From positions 558,001 through 622,000 of the forward strand of contig NZ_FMYH01000001.1 of the NCBI RefSeq assembly GCF_900096585.1: DNA of 64,000 bases. The letters run 5' to 3'. The position numbers and the translations under genes are program-made. The notes below the pieces were generated by a model. It worked only from the letters and a program-made list of their open reading frames with translations. It did not search any database and had not been told where the DNA came from. This document shows, one piece after another, positions 8,763 to 18,213 of this stretch. Position 1 is the first letter of the stretch. Every line of letters begins with the position of its first letter. This DNA is from Sanguibacter gelidistatuariae (lineage in GTDB: Bacteria; Actinomycetota; Actinomycetes; Actinomycetales; Cellulomonadaceae).

Positions 8763-9044
8763 TCAGCTGCGGACGAGGCGGGCGATCGCGTCGGCCGCCT
8801 CGCGGACCTTCGCCTGCCCCTCCTCCTCGGAGGACTGTGCAGCGTGCACGACGCAGTGGCTCAGGTGGTCCTCGACGAGTCCGATGCTCACGGCCTGCAA
8901 GGCCTTGGTGACCGCGGAGATCTGCGTGAGCACGTCGATGCAGTACGTGTCCTCGTCGACCATCCGGGCGATGCCGCGGACCTGCCCCTCGACGCGTCGC
9001 AGGCGCTTGAGGTAGTCCTCTTTGCTTCCGGTGTATCCGGCCAT
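8763..9044 (-). CDS. csoR: Copper-sensing transcriptional repressor CsoR
   Basis: 93-residue all-helical DUF156/CsoR repressor. The Cu(I) ligands Cys35 (DTYCIDV), His60 and Cys64 (DHLSHC) form the required Cys-His-Cys set, which assigns copper rather than formaldehyde or persulfide sensing. N-terminal KRLRRVEGQVRGI is the family signature and contributes to DNA binding. ATG at 9044 follows GGGAGG; the longer frame crosses the operator at 9087-9103. Autoregulation and control of copZ and copA are expected from the two operators. Confidence 0.95.
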   Translation of the reverse strand: MAGYTGSKEDYLKRLRRVEGQVRGIARMVDEDTYCIDVLTQISAVTKALQAVSIGLVEDHLSHCVVHAAQSSEEEGQAKVREAADAIARLVRS

Positions 9045-9086
9045 GGCGAGCCTCCCAGGGGTGTTGTCGTCTGCCTGCACAACACG

Positions 9087-9103
9087 ATACCCCCCATGGG
9101 TAT
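9087..9103. promoter_or_regulatory. CsoR operator upstream of csoR-copZ
   Basis: ATACCC-CCCAT-GGGTAT, nearly identical to the copA operator at 7145-7161 and 43 bases before the csoR start. Two matching copies in front of the copper genes support direct CsoR control. Confidence 0.88.
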
Positions 9104-9167
9104 TCCTTCGAGTAGGACCTGCGCGGACGGTTGATGGCCGCGCCGCCACGGGCGTAGCGTTCGCCGA

Positions 9168-9413
9168 ATGAAGATGATCGCTGCCTACTTCGGCCTCGCG
9201 GACGACGGCGCCCGTGTCCGCCCGGGCGCGTCCGTGGCCATCTCGCTGATCCTCTCCCTCGCGGTGAGCCTGGGGCTGCGGGTGCTCCTCCCCGGCGCGA
9301 GCTCGGTGCTGCGGCTCATCTTGTGGGTCGTCGTCATGCTGGTGATCTTCCGCTGGGCGGGCAGCAACGCGGCCAAGCAGCGCGAGAGGGCGCGCGGACG
9401 CCGCGACCGATGA
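9168..9413 (+). CDS. Small membrane protein of unknown function
   Basis: 81 residues with two hydrophobic segments (VAISLILSLAVSLGLRVLL and LRLILWVVVMLVIFRWA) and a strongly basic C-terminus (KQRERARGRRDR), predicted to face the cytoplasm. Start ATG 9168 has no clear ribosome site; ATG 9174 is an alternative. I do not recognise a family. It lies divergent from csoR, 123 bases away, so it could share the CsoR operator region. Confidence 0.6.
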   Translation: MKMIAAYFGLADDGARVRPGASVAISLILSLAVSLGLRVLLPGASSVLRLILWVVVMLVIFRWAGSNAAKQRERARGRRDR

Positions 9414-9512
9414 CGACGCTCGTCGTGCAGGATGGCCTCAGGCGCGCCAAGATCGAGGGGAATCGCCCCAGCGGCACTCTGACCAGGCTTTGACCAGGCA
9501 CAGGAGCACCTC

Positions 9513-10094
9513 ATGACCGAGCCACTCTTCCCGTCCTTCTCCTCTCTCGCCAAGCAGGTCTGGTACTGGCCGGTGATCCGCGGGGTGATCGCGGTCGTCT
9601 TCGGCGTCGTCGCCCTGGTCTCCCCGATCGGCACCGCGGTCGCGCTCGCCGTGATCATCGGGATCTTCGCAGTGGTCGACGGCGTGGTGGAGATCGTCGA
9701 CGGGATCCGCTACCGCGACTACGGCGGAGCCGGGCTGCGGATCGCGATCGGCGCGATCACGTTGATCTTCGGTCTGCTGGTGCTCGTCTGGCCCGGGAAG
9801 ACGTTGACGGTGCTCATCTACCTCGTGGCGATCTGGTCGATCCTCGTGGGCATCTTCCAGTTCGTCGTGAGCTTCATGCTGCGTTCGATCCCGGGCAGCG
9901 GCTGGGGCTGGGGCGTCTTCGCCGGCCTCGTATCCTTCCTCTTCGGTATCCTCGTCATCGCTCAGCCGAGCGCCGGCCTGACCACGATCATCTGGATCAT
10001 CGGCATCTATGCGCTGATCATCGGCCTCGCCCTGATCGCGCTCGGCCTGCAGATCCGCAGCCTGGGCAAGCGCGCGGCCGAGCTCGCGCTCTAG
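9513..10094 (+). CDS. HdeD-like DUF308 membrane protein
   Basis: 193 residues with six predicted membrane helices in three similar pairs, as in the HdeD/DUF308 family. Typical stretches are VIRGVIAVVFGVVALVSP, GLRIAIGAITLIFGLLVLVWPGKTL and GIYALIIGLALIALGLQIRSL. In E. coli HdeD is linked to acid resistance; actinobacterial members have no assigned role. ATG at 9513 follows AGGAGC. A direct repeat TGACCAGGC (9480 and 9491) just upstream may be regulatory. Confidence 0.85.
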   Translation: MTEPLFPSFSSLAKQVWYWPVIRGVIAVVFGVVALVSPIGTAVALAVIIGIFAVVDGVVEIVDGIRYRDYGGAGLRIAIGAITLIFGLLVLVWPGKTLTVLIYLVAIWSILVGIFQFVVSFMLRSIPGSGWGWGVFAGLVSFLFGILVIAQPSAGLTTIIWIIGIYALIIGLALIALGLQIRSLGKRAAELAL

Positions 10095-10218
10095 CCACCC
10101 GGCATCTCACCCGCCGGATCACCCACTCAGGCACCGCACCAGGGGTGCCGACGGGGTGGCGCGGTGCCATGCTGGAGAGTGAGCCTGCCGACGCCGGCCC
10201 AGAGCCAGCGAGGTGACC

Positions 10219-10560
10219 ATGGACCGCGATCCGACCGCCACAAACCCCGAGTTCTATCACGTCGTGTTCGAGAACGACCGGGTCCGGGTGCTTGAGTACC
10301 GGGACGCCCCGGGCGACCGGACCGACCCGCACCACCACCCCGACTCGGTCCTGTGCGCGCTGAGCGACTTCACCCGTCGGATCTCCGTGGACGGCCACGC
10401 GGTCGAGCTGGGGCTCAGCGCCGGCGAGGTGCGCTGGCTGCCGGCCCAGGTGCACACCGGGGAGAACATCGGCGAGACCCCGACGTACGTGCTCCTCGTC
10501 GAGCTCAAAGAACCCGCGGGAGCGTTGACCGGGGCGCTCGGCCCCGAACGGCAGCGCTGA
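10219..10560 (+). CDS. Cupin-fold protein
   Basis: 113 residues forming a single small cupin barrel. The first motif includes the metal-ligand type His cluster DPHHHPDSVL; the second includes ELGLSAGEVRWLPAQVHTGENIG. This resembles cytoplasmic 'cupin domain' or cytosolic-binding proteins with no assigned enzyme activity. ATG 10219 is preferred over GTG 10213 because AGCGAGG lies five bases before it. Convergent with hemL. Substrate unknown. Confidence 0.75.
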   Translation: MDRDPTATNPEFYHVVFENDRVRVLEYRDAPGDRTDPHHHPDSVLCALSDFTRRISVDGHAVELGLSAGEVRWLPAQVHTGENIGETPTYVLLVELKEPAGALTGALGPERQR

Positions 10561-10628
10561 CGGCGGCGTTCGCCGATCGGAATTCAGCCCTGCGCCACTT
10601 GCCTGCGCACGGGATCAGGACTGCCCAA

Positions 10629-11957
10629 TCATCGCTGCGCCGCAGCCGCCGCTTTCGCCGCCCCTGGCAGCGCCTCGAGGATCTTCCCCACGGCCGTGTC
10701 GTCGTGGGCGGACGAGACGAACCACGCCTCGAAGACCGACGGGGGGAGCGAGACCCCGGCGTCGAGCATGGCGTGGAAGAACGCCGGGTACCGGAACGTG
10801 TCCGAGGCCTGCACCTGGGCGTAGGTGTGCACTCCTGCGGCCTCGGCGAAGTCGCCGAACATGACCGAGAAGAGGTTGCCGGAGTACTGCACCCGGTGGG
10901 CGACGCCCTCGGCGTGCAGCGCGGTCGAGACGGCCGCGCCGATGACGTCGGCCACGGCGTCGACCCGGGCGTAGACGCTCGCGTCGGCGGCCTGCAGGGT
11001 CGCGAGCCCGGCGGCGACGGCGACCGGGTTCCCGGACAGGGTGCCGGCCTGGTAGACGGGGCCGAGCGGGGCGAGCTGGTCGAGCAGCACGGCCGGGCCG
11101 CCGATCGCGGCGACCGGCATGCCGCCGCCGACGACCTTGCCGAAGGTGAACAGGTCCGGGGTGTAGCTGGCACCGAGGACCGACGTCTCATACCCCCACC
11201 AGCCGCTCGCGCTCACCCGGAAGCCGGTGAGCACCTCGTCGAGGATGAGCAGCGCGCCGTGCGCGGAGGTGATCCGGCGCAGGCCCTCGTTGAAACCGGG
11301 GGCGGGCGGCACGATCCCCATGTTGGCCGGCGCCGCTTCGGTGATGACCGCGGCGATCTGCGAGCCGTGCAGGGCGAAGGCCTCTTCGACCGCGCCCAGG
11401 TCGTTGTAGGGCAGGACGAGAGTCTCGGCGGCGGTCGCCTCGGTGACCCCGGCCGAGCCGGGTAGCGCCTGCGTGGCGACCCCGGACCCCGCCTCGGCCA
11501 GCAGGGAGTCGACGTGCCCGTGGTAGCAGCCGGCGAACTTGATGATCAGGGGCCGGTCGGTGGCCCCGCGGGCGAGGCGCACCGCGGTCATGGTCGCCTC
11601 GGTCCCGGTCGAGACCAGACGCACCCGCTCAGCCGCCGGGACCCGACGCCGGATCTCCTCGGCGAGCTCCACCTCGCCCAGGGTCGGCGCGCCGAAGGAC
11701 AGCCCGCGCGCGGCCGCCTCCTGGACCGCGGCGACGACGGCGGGGTGGGCATGGCCGAGGAGCGCCGGACCCCACGAGCAGACGAGGTCGACGTACTCGT
11801 TGCCGGCCACGTCCCGGATGTAGGGACCTGACGCCGACGCGATGAACCGCGGGTCGCCGCCGACCGACCGGTATGCGCGGACGGGGGAGTTCACCCCGCC
11901 GGGCAGCACGCCCTGGGCTCGCTCGAAGGCCAGGTGGTTCGCTGCGTCGTCGTGCAT
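10629..11957 (-). CDS. hemL: Glutamate-1-semialdehyde 2,1-aminomutase
   Basis: 442-residue PLP enzyme that converts glutamate-1-semialdehyde into 5-aminolevulinate, the last step of the C5 route started by HemA. N-terminal [14 protein letters not shown] and active-site [12 protein letters not shown] with PLP lysine at 274 are the family signatures; [15 protein letters not shown] and LDEVLTGFR are also present. Length is normal. It is the last gene of hemD-hemB-hemL, 44 bases behind hemB. Class III aminotransferases look alike, but the N-terminus and context settle the call. Confidence 0.96.
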   Translation of the reverse strand: MHDDAANHLAFERAQGVLPGGVNSPVRAYRSVGGDPRFIASASGPYIRDVAGNEYVDLVCSWGPALLGHAHPAVVAAVQEAAARGLSFGAPTLGEVELAEEIRRRVPAAERVRLVSTGTEATMTAVRLARGATDRPLIIKFAGCYHGHVDSLLAEAGSGVATQALPGSAGVTEATAAETLVLPYNDLGAVEEAFALHGSQIAAVITEAAPANMGIVPPAPGFNEGLRRITSAHGALLILDEVLTGFRVSASGWWGYETSVLGASYTPDLFTFGKVVGGGMPVAAIGGPAVLLDQLAPLGPVYQAGTLSGNPVAVAAGLATLQAADASVYARVDAVADVIGAAVSTALHAEGVAHRVQYSGNLFSVMFGDFAEAAGVHTYAQVQASDTFRYPAFFHAMLDAGVSLPPSVFEAWFVSSAHDDTAVGKILEALPGAAKAAAAAQR

Positions 11958-12001
11958 GTGAATCCAATCCGCGGTGGTGGGAAGAAGGAAGACGGCGAGG
12001 G

Positions 12002-12982
12002 CTAGCGGAGCCAGCCGGCGAGTTCGGTGGCCCAGTAGGTGAGGATGATGTCCGCGCCGGCGCGCTTGATGCCCAGGACGGACTCCTCGATCGCGGCGCG
12101 GCGGTTTATCCAGCCGTTGGCGGCCGCCGCCTCGATCATCGCGTACTCGCCGGAGACCTGATAGGCGGCGACGGGCACGTCGGACTGCGCGGCGACGTCG
12201 GCCAGAACGTCGAGGTAGCTCATGGCGGGCTTCACCATGACGATGTCAGCGCCTTCGAGCAGGTCGAGGACGGTCTCGCGGCCGCCCTCGCGGCGGTTCG
12301 CGGGATCCATCTGGTACGTGCGGCGGTCGCCGTCGAGGGTCGACTCGACCGCCTCGCGGAAGGGGCCGTAGAAGGCGGAGGCGTACTTCGCGGAGTAGGC
12401 GAGGATCGCGGTGTCCTGGAAGCCCGCGCCGTCGTTCGCGGTGGACTCGTCCAGGCCCTCGCGCACCGCGGCGACCTGGCCGTCCATCATCCCGGACAGG
12501 CCGAGGACGGTCGCGCCCGCGCTGGCCTGGGCGATCGCCATGGAGACGTAGCGCTCGAGGGTCGCGTCGTTGTCGACCCCGCCGTGGGAGTCGAGCACGC
12601 CGCAGTGGCCGTGGTCGGTGAACTCGTCGAGGCAGAGGTCGGCCATGACGACGAGGCGCCCTTCCGCGGCGGCGGCTGCGATCCGGATGCCCCGGTTGAG
12701 GATCCCGTCCGGGTCGTCCGCGCCGGTCCCGGTCGCGTCGCGCACGACCGGGACGCCGAAGAGCATGACGCCGCCGATCCCCGCCTCGGCCGCCTCGCGG
12801 ACCGCAGCGGCGAGGGATGCTTCGGTGTGGTGGACGACGCCGGGCATCGAGCTGATCTCGACGGGCTCGGTCGCGCCCTCCTTGATGAACAGCGGCAGCA
12901 CGAGGTCGCGCGGGTGCAGGCGGGTCTCGGAGACGAGGGCGCGCAGGGCTGGGGTGGCGCGCAGGCGGCGGGGACGGGTCAT
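12002..12982 (-). CDS. hemB: Porphobilinogen synthase (delta-aminolevulinic acid dehydratase)
   Basis: 326 residues. It condenses two 5-aminolevulinate molecules to porphobilinogen in the cytoplasm. The two active-site lysines are in [17 protein letters not shown] and [10 protein letters not shown]. The metal-site loop reads [15 protein letters not shown], retaining part of the cysteine set. ATG 12982 follows GGAGGAATC and overlaps the stop of hemD by four bases, so the start is clear. Normal family length. Confidence 0.96.
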   Translation of the reverse strand: MTRPRRLRATPALRALVSETRLHPRDLVLPLFIKEGATEPVEISSMPGVVHHTEASLAAAVREAAEAGIGGVMLFGVPVVRDATGTGADDPDGILNRGIRIAAAAAEGRLVVMADLCLDEFTDHGHCGVLDSHGGVDNDATLERYVSMAIAQASAGATVLGLSGMMDGQVAAVREGLDESTANDGAGFQDTAILAYSAKYASAFYGPFREAVESTLDGDRRTYQMDPANRREGGRETVLDLLEGADIVMVKPAMSYLDVLADVAAQSDVPVAAYQVSGEYAMIEAAAANGWINRRAAIEESVLGIKRAGADIILTYWATELAGWLR

Positions 12983-14013
12983 GATTCCTCCGGTGTGTGA
13001 GGGACGCCCGGGTGGCGGGGGGAGGGGTGGGTCCCCTCTTCGAGTATCGCGGGGTTGCCCGCGGCGTCCAAAAGGCCTGTCGGGGAGGCCGGTGGGTCGG
13101 GTGCTGCGGCTGGTGTGACGGACGGCGCCGACGAGTTGGTCGTCGCTGGGCCAACCGCGGCGAGCAGCGCCGCGAAGAGCGCGTCGTCGGTCGCGGCGCC
13201 CGCGACCGAAGCGATCACCTGCCCGACGCCGCTCGCAGCCTCCCGGGTCGGCTCGCCGATCGCGACGGCCAGGACGTCCGGGCGCACGCCTAGCTGGGCG
13301 GCGACCTCCCGCGCGACGCTGCCCGAGGTGAGCACGACGGCGTCGAAGCCGCCCGCGCGCCACCGCGCCACGACCTCGGGGGGAGCGGGGTGGGAGACGG
13401 TCCGGTACGCGGTGACCCGGACCGGGAGGTAGCCGAGGGTGGTCAGGCCGTGCTCGAGGGTCGGGCGCGCGAGGTCGCCGAGGGGGAGCAGGACGCGGGG
13501 GGAGGGGATCGCGCGGGTGCCGTCGGACGGGCGATCTGCGCGGGGAGCGGCGTCGGGCCAGACGGCGAGCATGCCCGTCGCGGAGTTCTGCGGGGCGACG
13601 AGGTCGGCGGTGATCCCGTGCGCGGCGAGGGCGCGCGCCGTGGCCGGTCCGACTACGGCCCACCGGGCGGCCACGGCGAGTCGGCTGAGGGGAGAGGGGG
13701 CGGGGGAGCGGTCGTCCGCGCGACATTCGCCGTCCCGTTTCGCTTCGACGCGCTGTGCGGACGCGGCGAGCTCGTCGACCGCGTTGACGCTGGTCACCGC
13801 GACCCAGGCGAAGGCACCGTCGGCGAGCTGGGCGACGGCATCGTCCAGGGCTGCGCGCCCGGCGTCGTCGATGGCCTGCCGGGAGATCAACGGAGCGACG
13901 ACGGCGACGCCGCCCGCGGCCTCGACGCGGCGGGCGAGCCCATCACCCCGCCCGGGCGCCCGGGGGATGAGGACGTGCCGTCCGGCCAGCGCTGAGGGAT
14001 CGGTGTCGGTCAC
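12979..14013 (-). CDS. hemD: Uroporphyrinogen-III synthase
   Basis: 344 residues, on the long side for HemD (usually 250-280) because of low-complexity insertions around [22 protein letters not shown] and a Ser/Pro/Ala-rich C-terminal tail. The two-lobed HemD fold is indicated by the N-terminal [22 protein letters not shown] and the second-lobe stretch [20 protein letters not shown]. It cyclises hydroxymethylbilane to uroporphyrinogen III, the branch point to heme and siroheme. Start is GTG 14013. The product of HemC is its substrate, yet hemC lies 7.7 kb away across an unrelated gene block. Confidence 0.9.
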   Translation of the reverse strand: MTDTDPSALAGRHVLIPRAPGRGDGLARRVEAAGGVAVVAPLISRQAIDDAGRAALDDAVAQLADGAFAWVAVTSVNAVDELAASAQRVEAKRDGECRADDRSPAPSPLSRLAVAARWAVVGPATARALAAHGITADLVAPQNSATGMLAVWPDAAPRADRPSDGTRAIPSPRVLLPLGDLARPTLEHGLTTLGYLPVRVTAYRTVSHPAPPEVVARWRAGGFDAVVLTSGSVAREVAAQLGVRPDVLAVAIGEPTREAASGVGQVIASVAGAATDDALFAALLAAVGPATTNSSAPSVTPAAAPDPPASPTGLLDAAGNPAILEEGTHPSPRHPGVPHTPEES

Positions 14014-14092
14014 CGGTCCAGTGTCCTCCGGTTCGCAGGGAACGAGAAGCGGTCCGGGCTGCGCAGGCTTGGCGGACTGCCCTGTCTACCGA

Positions 14093-14111
14093 CCCCGTGA
14101 GGCGCACGGGG
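14093..14111. terminator. Hairpin downstream of the alpha/alpha-barrel gene
   Basis: CCCCGTG-AGGCG-CACGGGG, a 7-bp perfect stem, followed by a second GC-rich hairpin at about 14120-14150. It lies between the stop of the 14156-15313 gene and the hemD start on the same strand, so it probably separates the two transcripts. Confidence 0.5.
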
Positions 14112-14155
14112 CTGGCAACCCCACGGCGGGTGGATCGCCGCCGGGGTGGGGGAGG

Positions 14156-15313
14156 TCAGCCGGAGAGGGGGTTGACGGCCTGGGCGGCGAGGAGGGCCCA
14201 CGCCGTCGTGCCGGTGTGCAGGGAGGCGTACAGGCGGTCGCCGAAGCCCGAGTCGGCGTCGTCCGACGACGCGGCGGGCACCCCGTGACCGTCGGCGTGC
14301 GGACCCTGGGACTGGGCGGCCCAGACGTTGGCCAGCAGCAGGTCCGCCCGAGCGCGGTCCTCGGGCCGGGCCGCCGGGGTCTGCGCCCGGGTGAGCAGCG
14401 CCGCCGCGAGGTGCGCGGTTCCCTCCAGCCAGACGCCGTCGGCCGCCGAGCTGGCTCGCACGCCGGTGAGGCCGGTGTCCTGGGTCAGCAGCTTCTCCCA
14501 CGCCCAGTCGAGCGCGCCCGCGAGCTCCGGGTCGCCGAGGGCGAGGAACGTCCAGGTCTGGGCGTCCGCGGGCACCGGCTCGACGACGGGGGTCACGCCG
14601 TCCAGGTCCGTCCCGATGAGGAGGTGCCCGGGTCTCCCGTCCCCCACATCCACCCGCCACATCGACCGCACGAACCCCCGAGCAGCCTCCGCCATCTCGC
14701 TCCACCCCGCATCCCCGGTGACCCTGGCCAAGCGGGTGAAGAACGCGACGCTGTCGGCGTTGTGCTCGGTCGACCGCCAACGCAGCGGGGACCCGTCCTC
14801 GCCGACGCCCCCGGCGAACCCGCCCGACCCGCGGGAGTCGTAGGCGACGGCGCGGACGAACTCAGCAAGTCGAACGGCTGCCGTCAGGAAGGTCCCGTCA
14901 CCCGTGTCCGAGAACAGTGCAAGGAAGGCCAGGCCCGCCCAGGCTTGGTTGCCGGTCGTCGCGGCGGCGGAGTGGACCCGCGGAGCGCCCGCCTCGTCGA
15001 GGGCCCGAACGCTCGCATAGGAGTTCCGCAGCCGCCCGTCGCCGGCCGGGTCGCGCTCCTGGAGCAGGCACAGCGTCCGCCCGATCTGCTCGGCGCGGCG
15101 CCGATCAGACGGTCGACCACGGGCAAGGTAGGCGAGGACCACGAGCGCGCAGTCGTAGACGAAGGCTGAGTCGAAGCCGATCGCCTCGAGGTGGCCACCG
15201 CTGTGGCTGCGGGGCAGTGAGCACGCGTTGGGGGCGGCCGCAGGTGTCAGCCCGTCGAGGAAGACGTACCCCGCGGCGACTGCTTCCGCTGACGACGTGG
15301 CTGGAGCGGGCAT
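14156..15313 (-). CDS. Six-hairpin (alpha/alpha)6-barrel glycosidase-like protein
   Basis: 385 residues built from repeated helical pairs with aromatic and acidic motifs at helix ends (FDSAFVYDCALVVLAYLARG, TTGNQAWAGLAFLALF, RWRSTEHNADSVAFFTRLA, DAQTWTFLALGD and LEGTAHLAAALL). This is the pattern of six-hairpin glycosidase or epimerase folds. No signal peptide is visible with the ATG at 15313; upstream residues are not protein-like. Exact activity is not recognised. It is divergent from the PIG-L/glycosyltransferase operon (77-base gap), which suggests action on the same glycan. An unsaturated-glycan hydrolase, lyase or sugar epimerase are possible. Confidence 0.6.
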   Translation of the reverse strand: MPAPATSSAEAVAAGYVFLDGLTPAAAPNACSLPRSHSGGHLEAIGFDSAFVYDCALVVLAYLARGRPSDRRRAEQIGRTLCLLQERDPAGDGRLRNSYASVRALDEAGAPRVHSAAATTGNQAWAGLAFLALFSDTGDGTFLTAAVRLAEFVRAVAYDSRGSGGFAGGVGEDGSPLRWRSTEHNADSVAFFTRLARVTGDAGWSEMAEAARGFVRSMWRVDVGDGRPGHLLIGTDLDGVTPVVEPVPADAQTWTFLALGDPELAGALDWAWEKLLTQDTGLTGVRASSAADGVWLEGTAHLAAALLTRAQTPAARPEDRARADLLLANVWAAQSQGPHADGHGVPAASSDDADSGFGDRLYASLHTGTTAWALLAAQAVNPLSG

Positions 15314-15390
15314 GGGGCTCAGGCTAGTCTCGAAGTGGACGGGAACGGCGCCAGAGCAGAAAAAGGGCATAGCAGACGCGGAGGAGCGAC

Positions 15391-16488
15391 TTGACGGACA
15401 GCCGCTACACCATCCTTGTCGTCGAGGACGATCCGGACGCCGCAGGCTATATGCGGACCGTCCTGGAGCGCAGCGGCATGGACCCGCACGTCGTGTCCAA
15501 CCCGCAGGCAGCACTGGCCCTGCTGAACTCGAAGACCTTCGATCTCATCCTGACGGACATCGAGCTGCCGGGAATGACCGGCCTTGAGCTCACAGAGCGG
15601 GTGAAAAAGACTCGACCCGACCTTCCGATCGTCGTCATGACCGCGCACGCGACCCTCGACTACGCGGTGAACGCGCTGCGGCTGCAGGCCGACGAGTTCC
15701 TCTTCAAGCCGATCCGCAAGCCGCAGCTGGTCGAGGTCGTCACCCGCCTGGTCGAGCAGGCCCGCGCCGCCGCACGGCCGACCAACATCGTGCTGGCGAT
15801 CGGAGCGCACCCCGACGACGTCGAGATCGGCGTCGGTGGCACGCTCGCCGCGCACCAGGCTGCGGGCGACCAGATCGTCATCCTCACGATGAGCCGTGGC
15901 GCGCGCGGAGGAGCGGTCGACAACCGCCAGGACGAGTCGCTCGCCGCGGCCGAGCTCATCGGCGCGCGACTGTTCCTCAACGACCTCGAGGACACCCGCA
16001 TCTCTGCGGGCGACCCCACGGTCGGGATCATCGAGCAGGTCGTCGCCGAGGTGCACCCCACGATCGTCTACACCCACTCGAGCAACGACCGCCACCAGGA
16101 CCACGTCGCGGTGCATCGCGCGGTGTCGGTCGCCACCCGCCGGGTCCCGATGTTCGCGTGCTACCAGAGTCCGTCCGCGACGGTCGACTTCCGCCCGAAC
16201 AGGTTCGTCTCGATCGACGGGTTCACCGACACGAAGCTGGCGCTGCTGGCGTCCTTCGCCTCGCAGGCGGGAATCCGGGACTACCTGGCACCGGACTTTG
16301 TGCTCGCGACGGCGCGGTACTGGTCGCGCTACGGCGGCGGCGTGTACGCCGAGCCCCTCGAGGTGGTCCGCGACGCGACCGGGCTGCGCGCCAACGCCAC
16401 CAGCCAGGCCGTCGGCCACGCAGCCACCAGCCTGACAACCCCCACAAGCACGACGAGCGAAGCAGAAGGAAGCGTGCTGGATGACTGA
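15391..16488 (+). CDS. Response regulator receiver domain fused to PIG-L family deacetylase
   Basis: 365 residues. Residues 7-120 are a complete CheY-like receiver: acidic pair Asp13/Asp14, phospho-acceptor Asp56 (LTDIELPG), Thr84 (MTAHA) and Lys106 (FKPI). Residues 133-330 are a PIG-L (LmbE) zinc deacetylase with AHPDD at 139-143 and the distal ligand region NDRHQDHVAVH (His235, Asp237, His238, His242). PIG-L enzymes remove acetyl groups from N-acetylglucosamine-containing substrates. TTG start at 15391 follows GGAGGAG. The fusion implies phosphorylation-controlled deacetylation, which is inference. No histidine kinase is encoded nearby. The 3' end overlaps the ATP-grasp gene by eight bases. 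Confidence 0.9.
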   Translation: MTDSRYTILVVEDDPDAAGYMRTVLERSGMDPHVVSNPQAALALLNSKTFDLILTDIELPGMTGLELTERVKKTRPDLPIVVMTAHATLDYAVNALRLQADEFLFKPIRKPQLVEVVTRLVEQARAAARPTNIVLAIGAHPDDVEIGVGGTLAAHQAAGDQIVILTMSRGARGGAVDNRQDESLAAAELIGARLFLNDLEDTRISAGDPTVGIIEQVVAEVHPTIVYTHSSNDRHQDHVAVHRAVSVATRRVPMFACYQSPSATVDFRPNRFVSIDGFTDTKLALLASFASQAGIRDYLAPDFVLATARYWSRYGGGVYAEPLEVVRDATGLRANATSQAVGHAATSLTTPTSTTSEAEGSVLDD

Positions 16489-17500
16489 CGTCCTGGTCAC
16501 AGGAGTGGGCGGTCCCGCGGGGGTCGCCATCGTGCGTTCCCTCGCGGCGACCGACGCCCGGGTCCACGCGGCCGACATGGACGTGTACGCGAGCGCCCTC
16601 TACCTCGTCCCCGCCAACCAGCGTCACCTGGTCCGCCCGGGGCTTGCCCCCGACTTCGTCGACCACCTCCTCGCGCTCTGTGAGCGGCTCGGCATCGACG
16701 TCCTGTTCCCGACCGTCGACGTCGAGCTCGTCCCGATCGCCCGGCGCCTCGCGGAGTTCACCGCCGCCGGGGTCACGGTTGCCAGCCCGTCTCTGGCGAC
16801 GCTGGAGAACACCCTCGACAAGTACCGCCTCGCCCAGGCCTGCGCCGGGCTGGGCGACGTCGTGCCGCGCACCGAGCTGCTCGGGGCCGCCTACGACTGG
16901 GACTACCCGGTGATCGTCAAGCCGCGCTCGGGCAGCGGCTCGCGGGGGGTGCACCTGGTCGAGGACGAGGCCGCCCTGCGCGCCCTGGGGACCGACGAGC
17001 AGACGATCGTCCAGGAGAACCTCCCCGGCGAGGAGTACTCGGTCGACGTCATCGCCGACCTGGCCGGGACCGTGCTGGCCGCCGTGCCGCGCTCGCGGCT
17101 GCGCGTCGACTCCGGGGTGGCCGTGGCCGGTCGGACCGTCAAGGACGCCGGCCTCGAGGAGACCGCGACCCGGGTGGCCCAGGCGATCGGGTTGACGACC
17201 GTCGCGAACGTCCAGCTGCGCCGCCGCGCGGACGGTCGACCGGCGCTGCTCGAGGTGAACCCCCGGTTCCCCGGCGCGATGCCGTTGACCATCGCGAGCG
17301 GGGTGGACATGCCCAGGCTGTGCCTGGACATGGTGCTCGGGCGCGCGCTGCCGGACCGGCTCGAGTTCCGCGAGCTGGCGAACGTGCGCTATCTCGAAGA
17401 CGTCTTCCTCGACCCCTCCGACGTGCTCACCGCTCTCACGTCCGCCGCCGCGCTCGCAGAGCGCGACGACGCCCACGCCGCCGCCCCGGCCCAGCCGTGA
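16481..17500 (+). CDS. ATP-grasp domain protein (CarB-like ligase)
   Basis: 339 residues. The N-terminal Rossmann-like domain starts VLVTGVGGPAGVAIVRSL. The ATP-grasp core has TLENTLDKYRLAQACAG, the nucleotide-binding VIVKPRSGSGSRGV, QENLPGEEYSVDV and the metal-binding LLEVNPRFPGAMP. Such proteins form acyl-phosphate intermediates and ligate carboxylates to amines or thiols. Members of this CarB-like type recur next to glycosyltransferases and PHP proteins, but no specific substrate is known to me. It overlaps both neighbours (8 and 4 bases), implying coupled translation. Confidence 0.85.
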   Translation: MTDVLVTGVGGPAGVAIVRSLAATDARVHAADMDVYASALYLVPANQRHLVRPGLAPDFVDHLLALCERLGIDVLFPTVDVELVPIARRLAEFTAAGVTVASPSLATLENTLDKYRLAQACAGLGDVVPRTELLGAAYDWDYPVIVKPRSGSGSRGVHLVEDEAALRALGTDEQTIVQENLPGEEYSVDVIADLAGTVLAAVPRSRLRVDSGVAVAGRTVKDAGLEETATRVAQAIGLTTVANVQLRRRADGRPALLEVNPRFPGAMPLTIASGVDMPRLCLDMVLGRALPDRLEFRELANVRYLEDVFLDPSDVLTALTSAAALAERDDAHAAAPAQP

Positions 17501-18213
17501 TCTCCCTCGCCCAGGACCACCACGTCCACTCCACCTACTCCGACGACGCGCGCAGCACGCTCGCGGAGAACGTCGCCGCGGCGTCGGCCCGGGGCGTGGC
17601 GGTGCTGCGCCTGGTCGATCACGTCCGGGTGAGCACGACGTGGGTGCCGGAGATGCTCTCCGCCGTGGCCGAGCTCGTGATCCCCGAAGGGCTGACGGTC
17701 GAGACCGGCGTCGAGGCCAAGATCCTCGACGCCTCGGGCGCCCTCGACCTGCCGCCCGGGCTGGCCACGCACCCGGGGCTGGGGCGCGTGCTTATCGCCG
17801 ACCACCAGTTCCCCGGGCCAGCCGGCCCGCTCAGCCCGCGGGTGGTCCGTGACTCCCTCACGACGCCAGAGCGCGCGCGCGACGCCGTCGACACCCTCGT
17901 GGGGGCCACGGTCGGTGCCATGAGCCAGGTGGACCGCGGCCAGCTTGCGCACCTGTTCTCGATCCTGCCCAAGATCGGCCTGACCGAGGACGACGTCACC
18001 GACGAGCACCTCTCCGCGATCGCCGCGGCGGCGCTGGCCACCGGGACGCTCGTGGAGGTCAACGAGAAGTGGGCGTGCCCCTCGCCCCGCGCCGTCCGTG
18101 CGCTGTCCGACGCCGGTGTGCACCTCGTGGTGAGCACCGACAGCCATCACAGCGACGACGTCGGGGCGTACACCCGGGTGCCCGCGATCCTGCAGGCTGC
18201 GCGGGAGGGCTGA
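17497..18213 (+). CDS. PHP domain phosphoesterase
   Basis: 238 residues of a polymerase-and-histidinol-phosphatase (PHP) metal-dependent hydrolase. Ligand motifs are QDHHVHSTYSDDA at the N-terminus (His9, His11), LVDHVR, GVEAKI (Glu) and STDSHHSDDVG near the C-terminus. The HisK-like histidinol phosphatase is the best studied relative, but hisC is 28 kb away and the operon is glycan-like, so a phosphosugar or other phosphoester substrate is equally possible. GTG at 17497 overlaps the previous stop (GTGA); the glycosyltransferase ATG overlaps its stop. Confidence 0.85.
   Translation: MISLAQDHHVHSTYSDDARSTLAENVAAASARGVAVLRLVDHVRVSTTWVPEMLSAVAELVIPEGLTVETGVEAKILDASGALDLPPGLATHPGLGRVLIADHQFPGPAGPLSPRVVRDSLTTPERARDAVDTLVGATVGAMSQVDRGQLAHLFSILPKIGLTEDDVTDEHLSAIAAAALATGTLVEVNEKWACPSPRAVRALSDAGVHLVVSTDSHHSDDVGAYTRVPAILQAAREG

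Noticed and set aside
15319-17476. Minus-strand frames of about 417-419 codons opposite the PIG-L and ATP-grasp genes
   Set aside because: Arg/Asp/Gly/His-rich shadow translations with no motifs; the + strand frames carry intact families.
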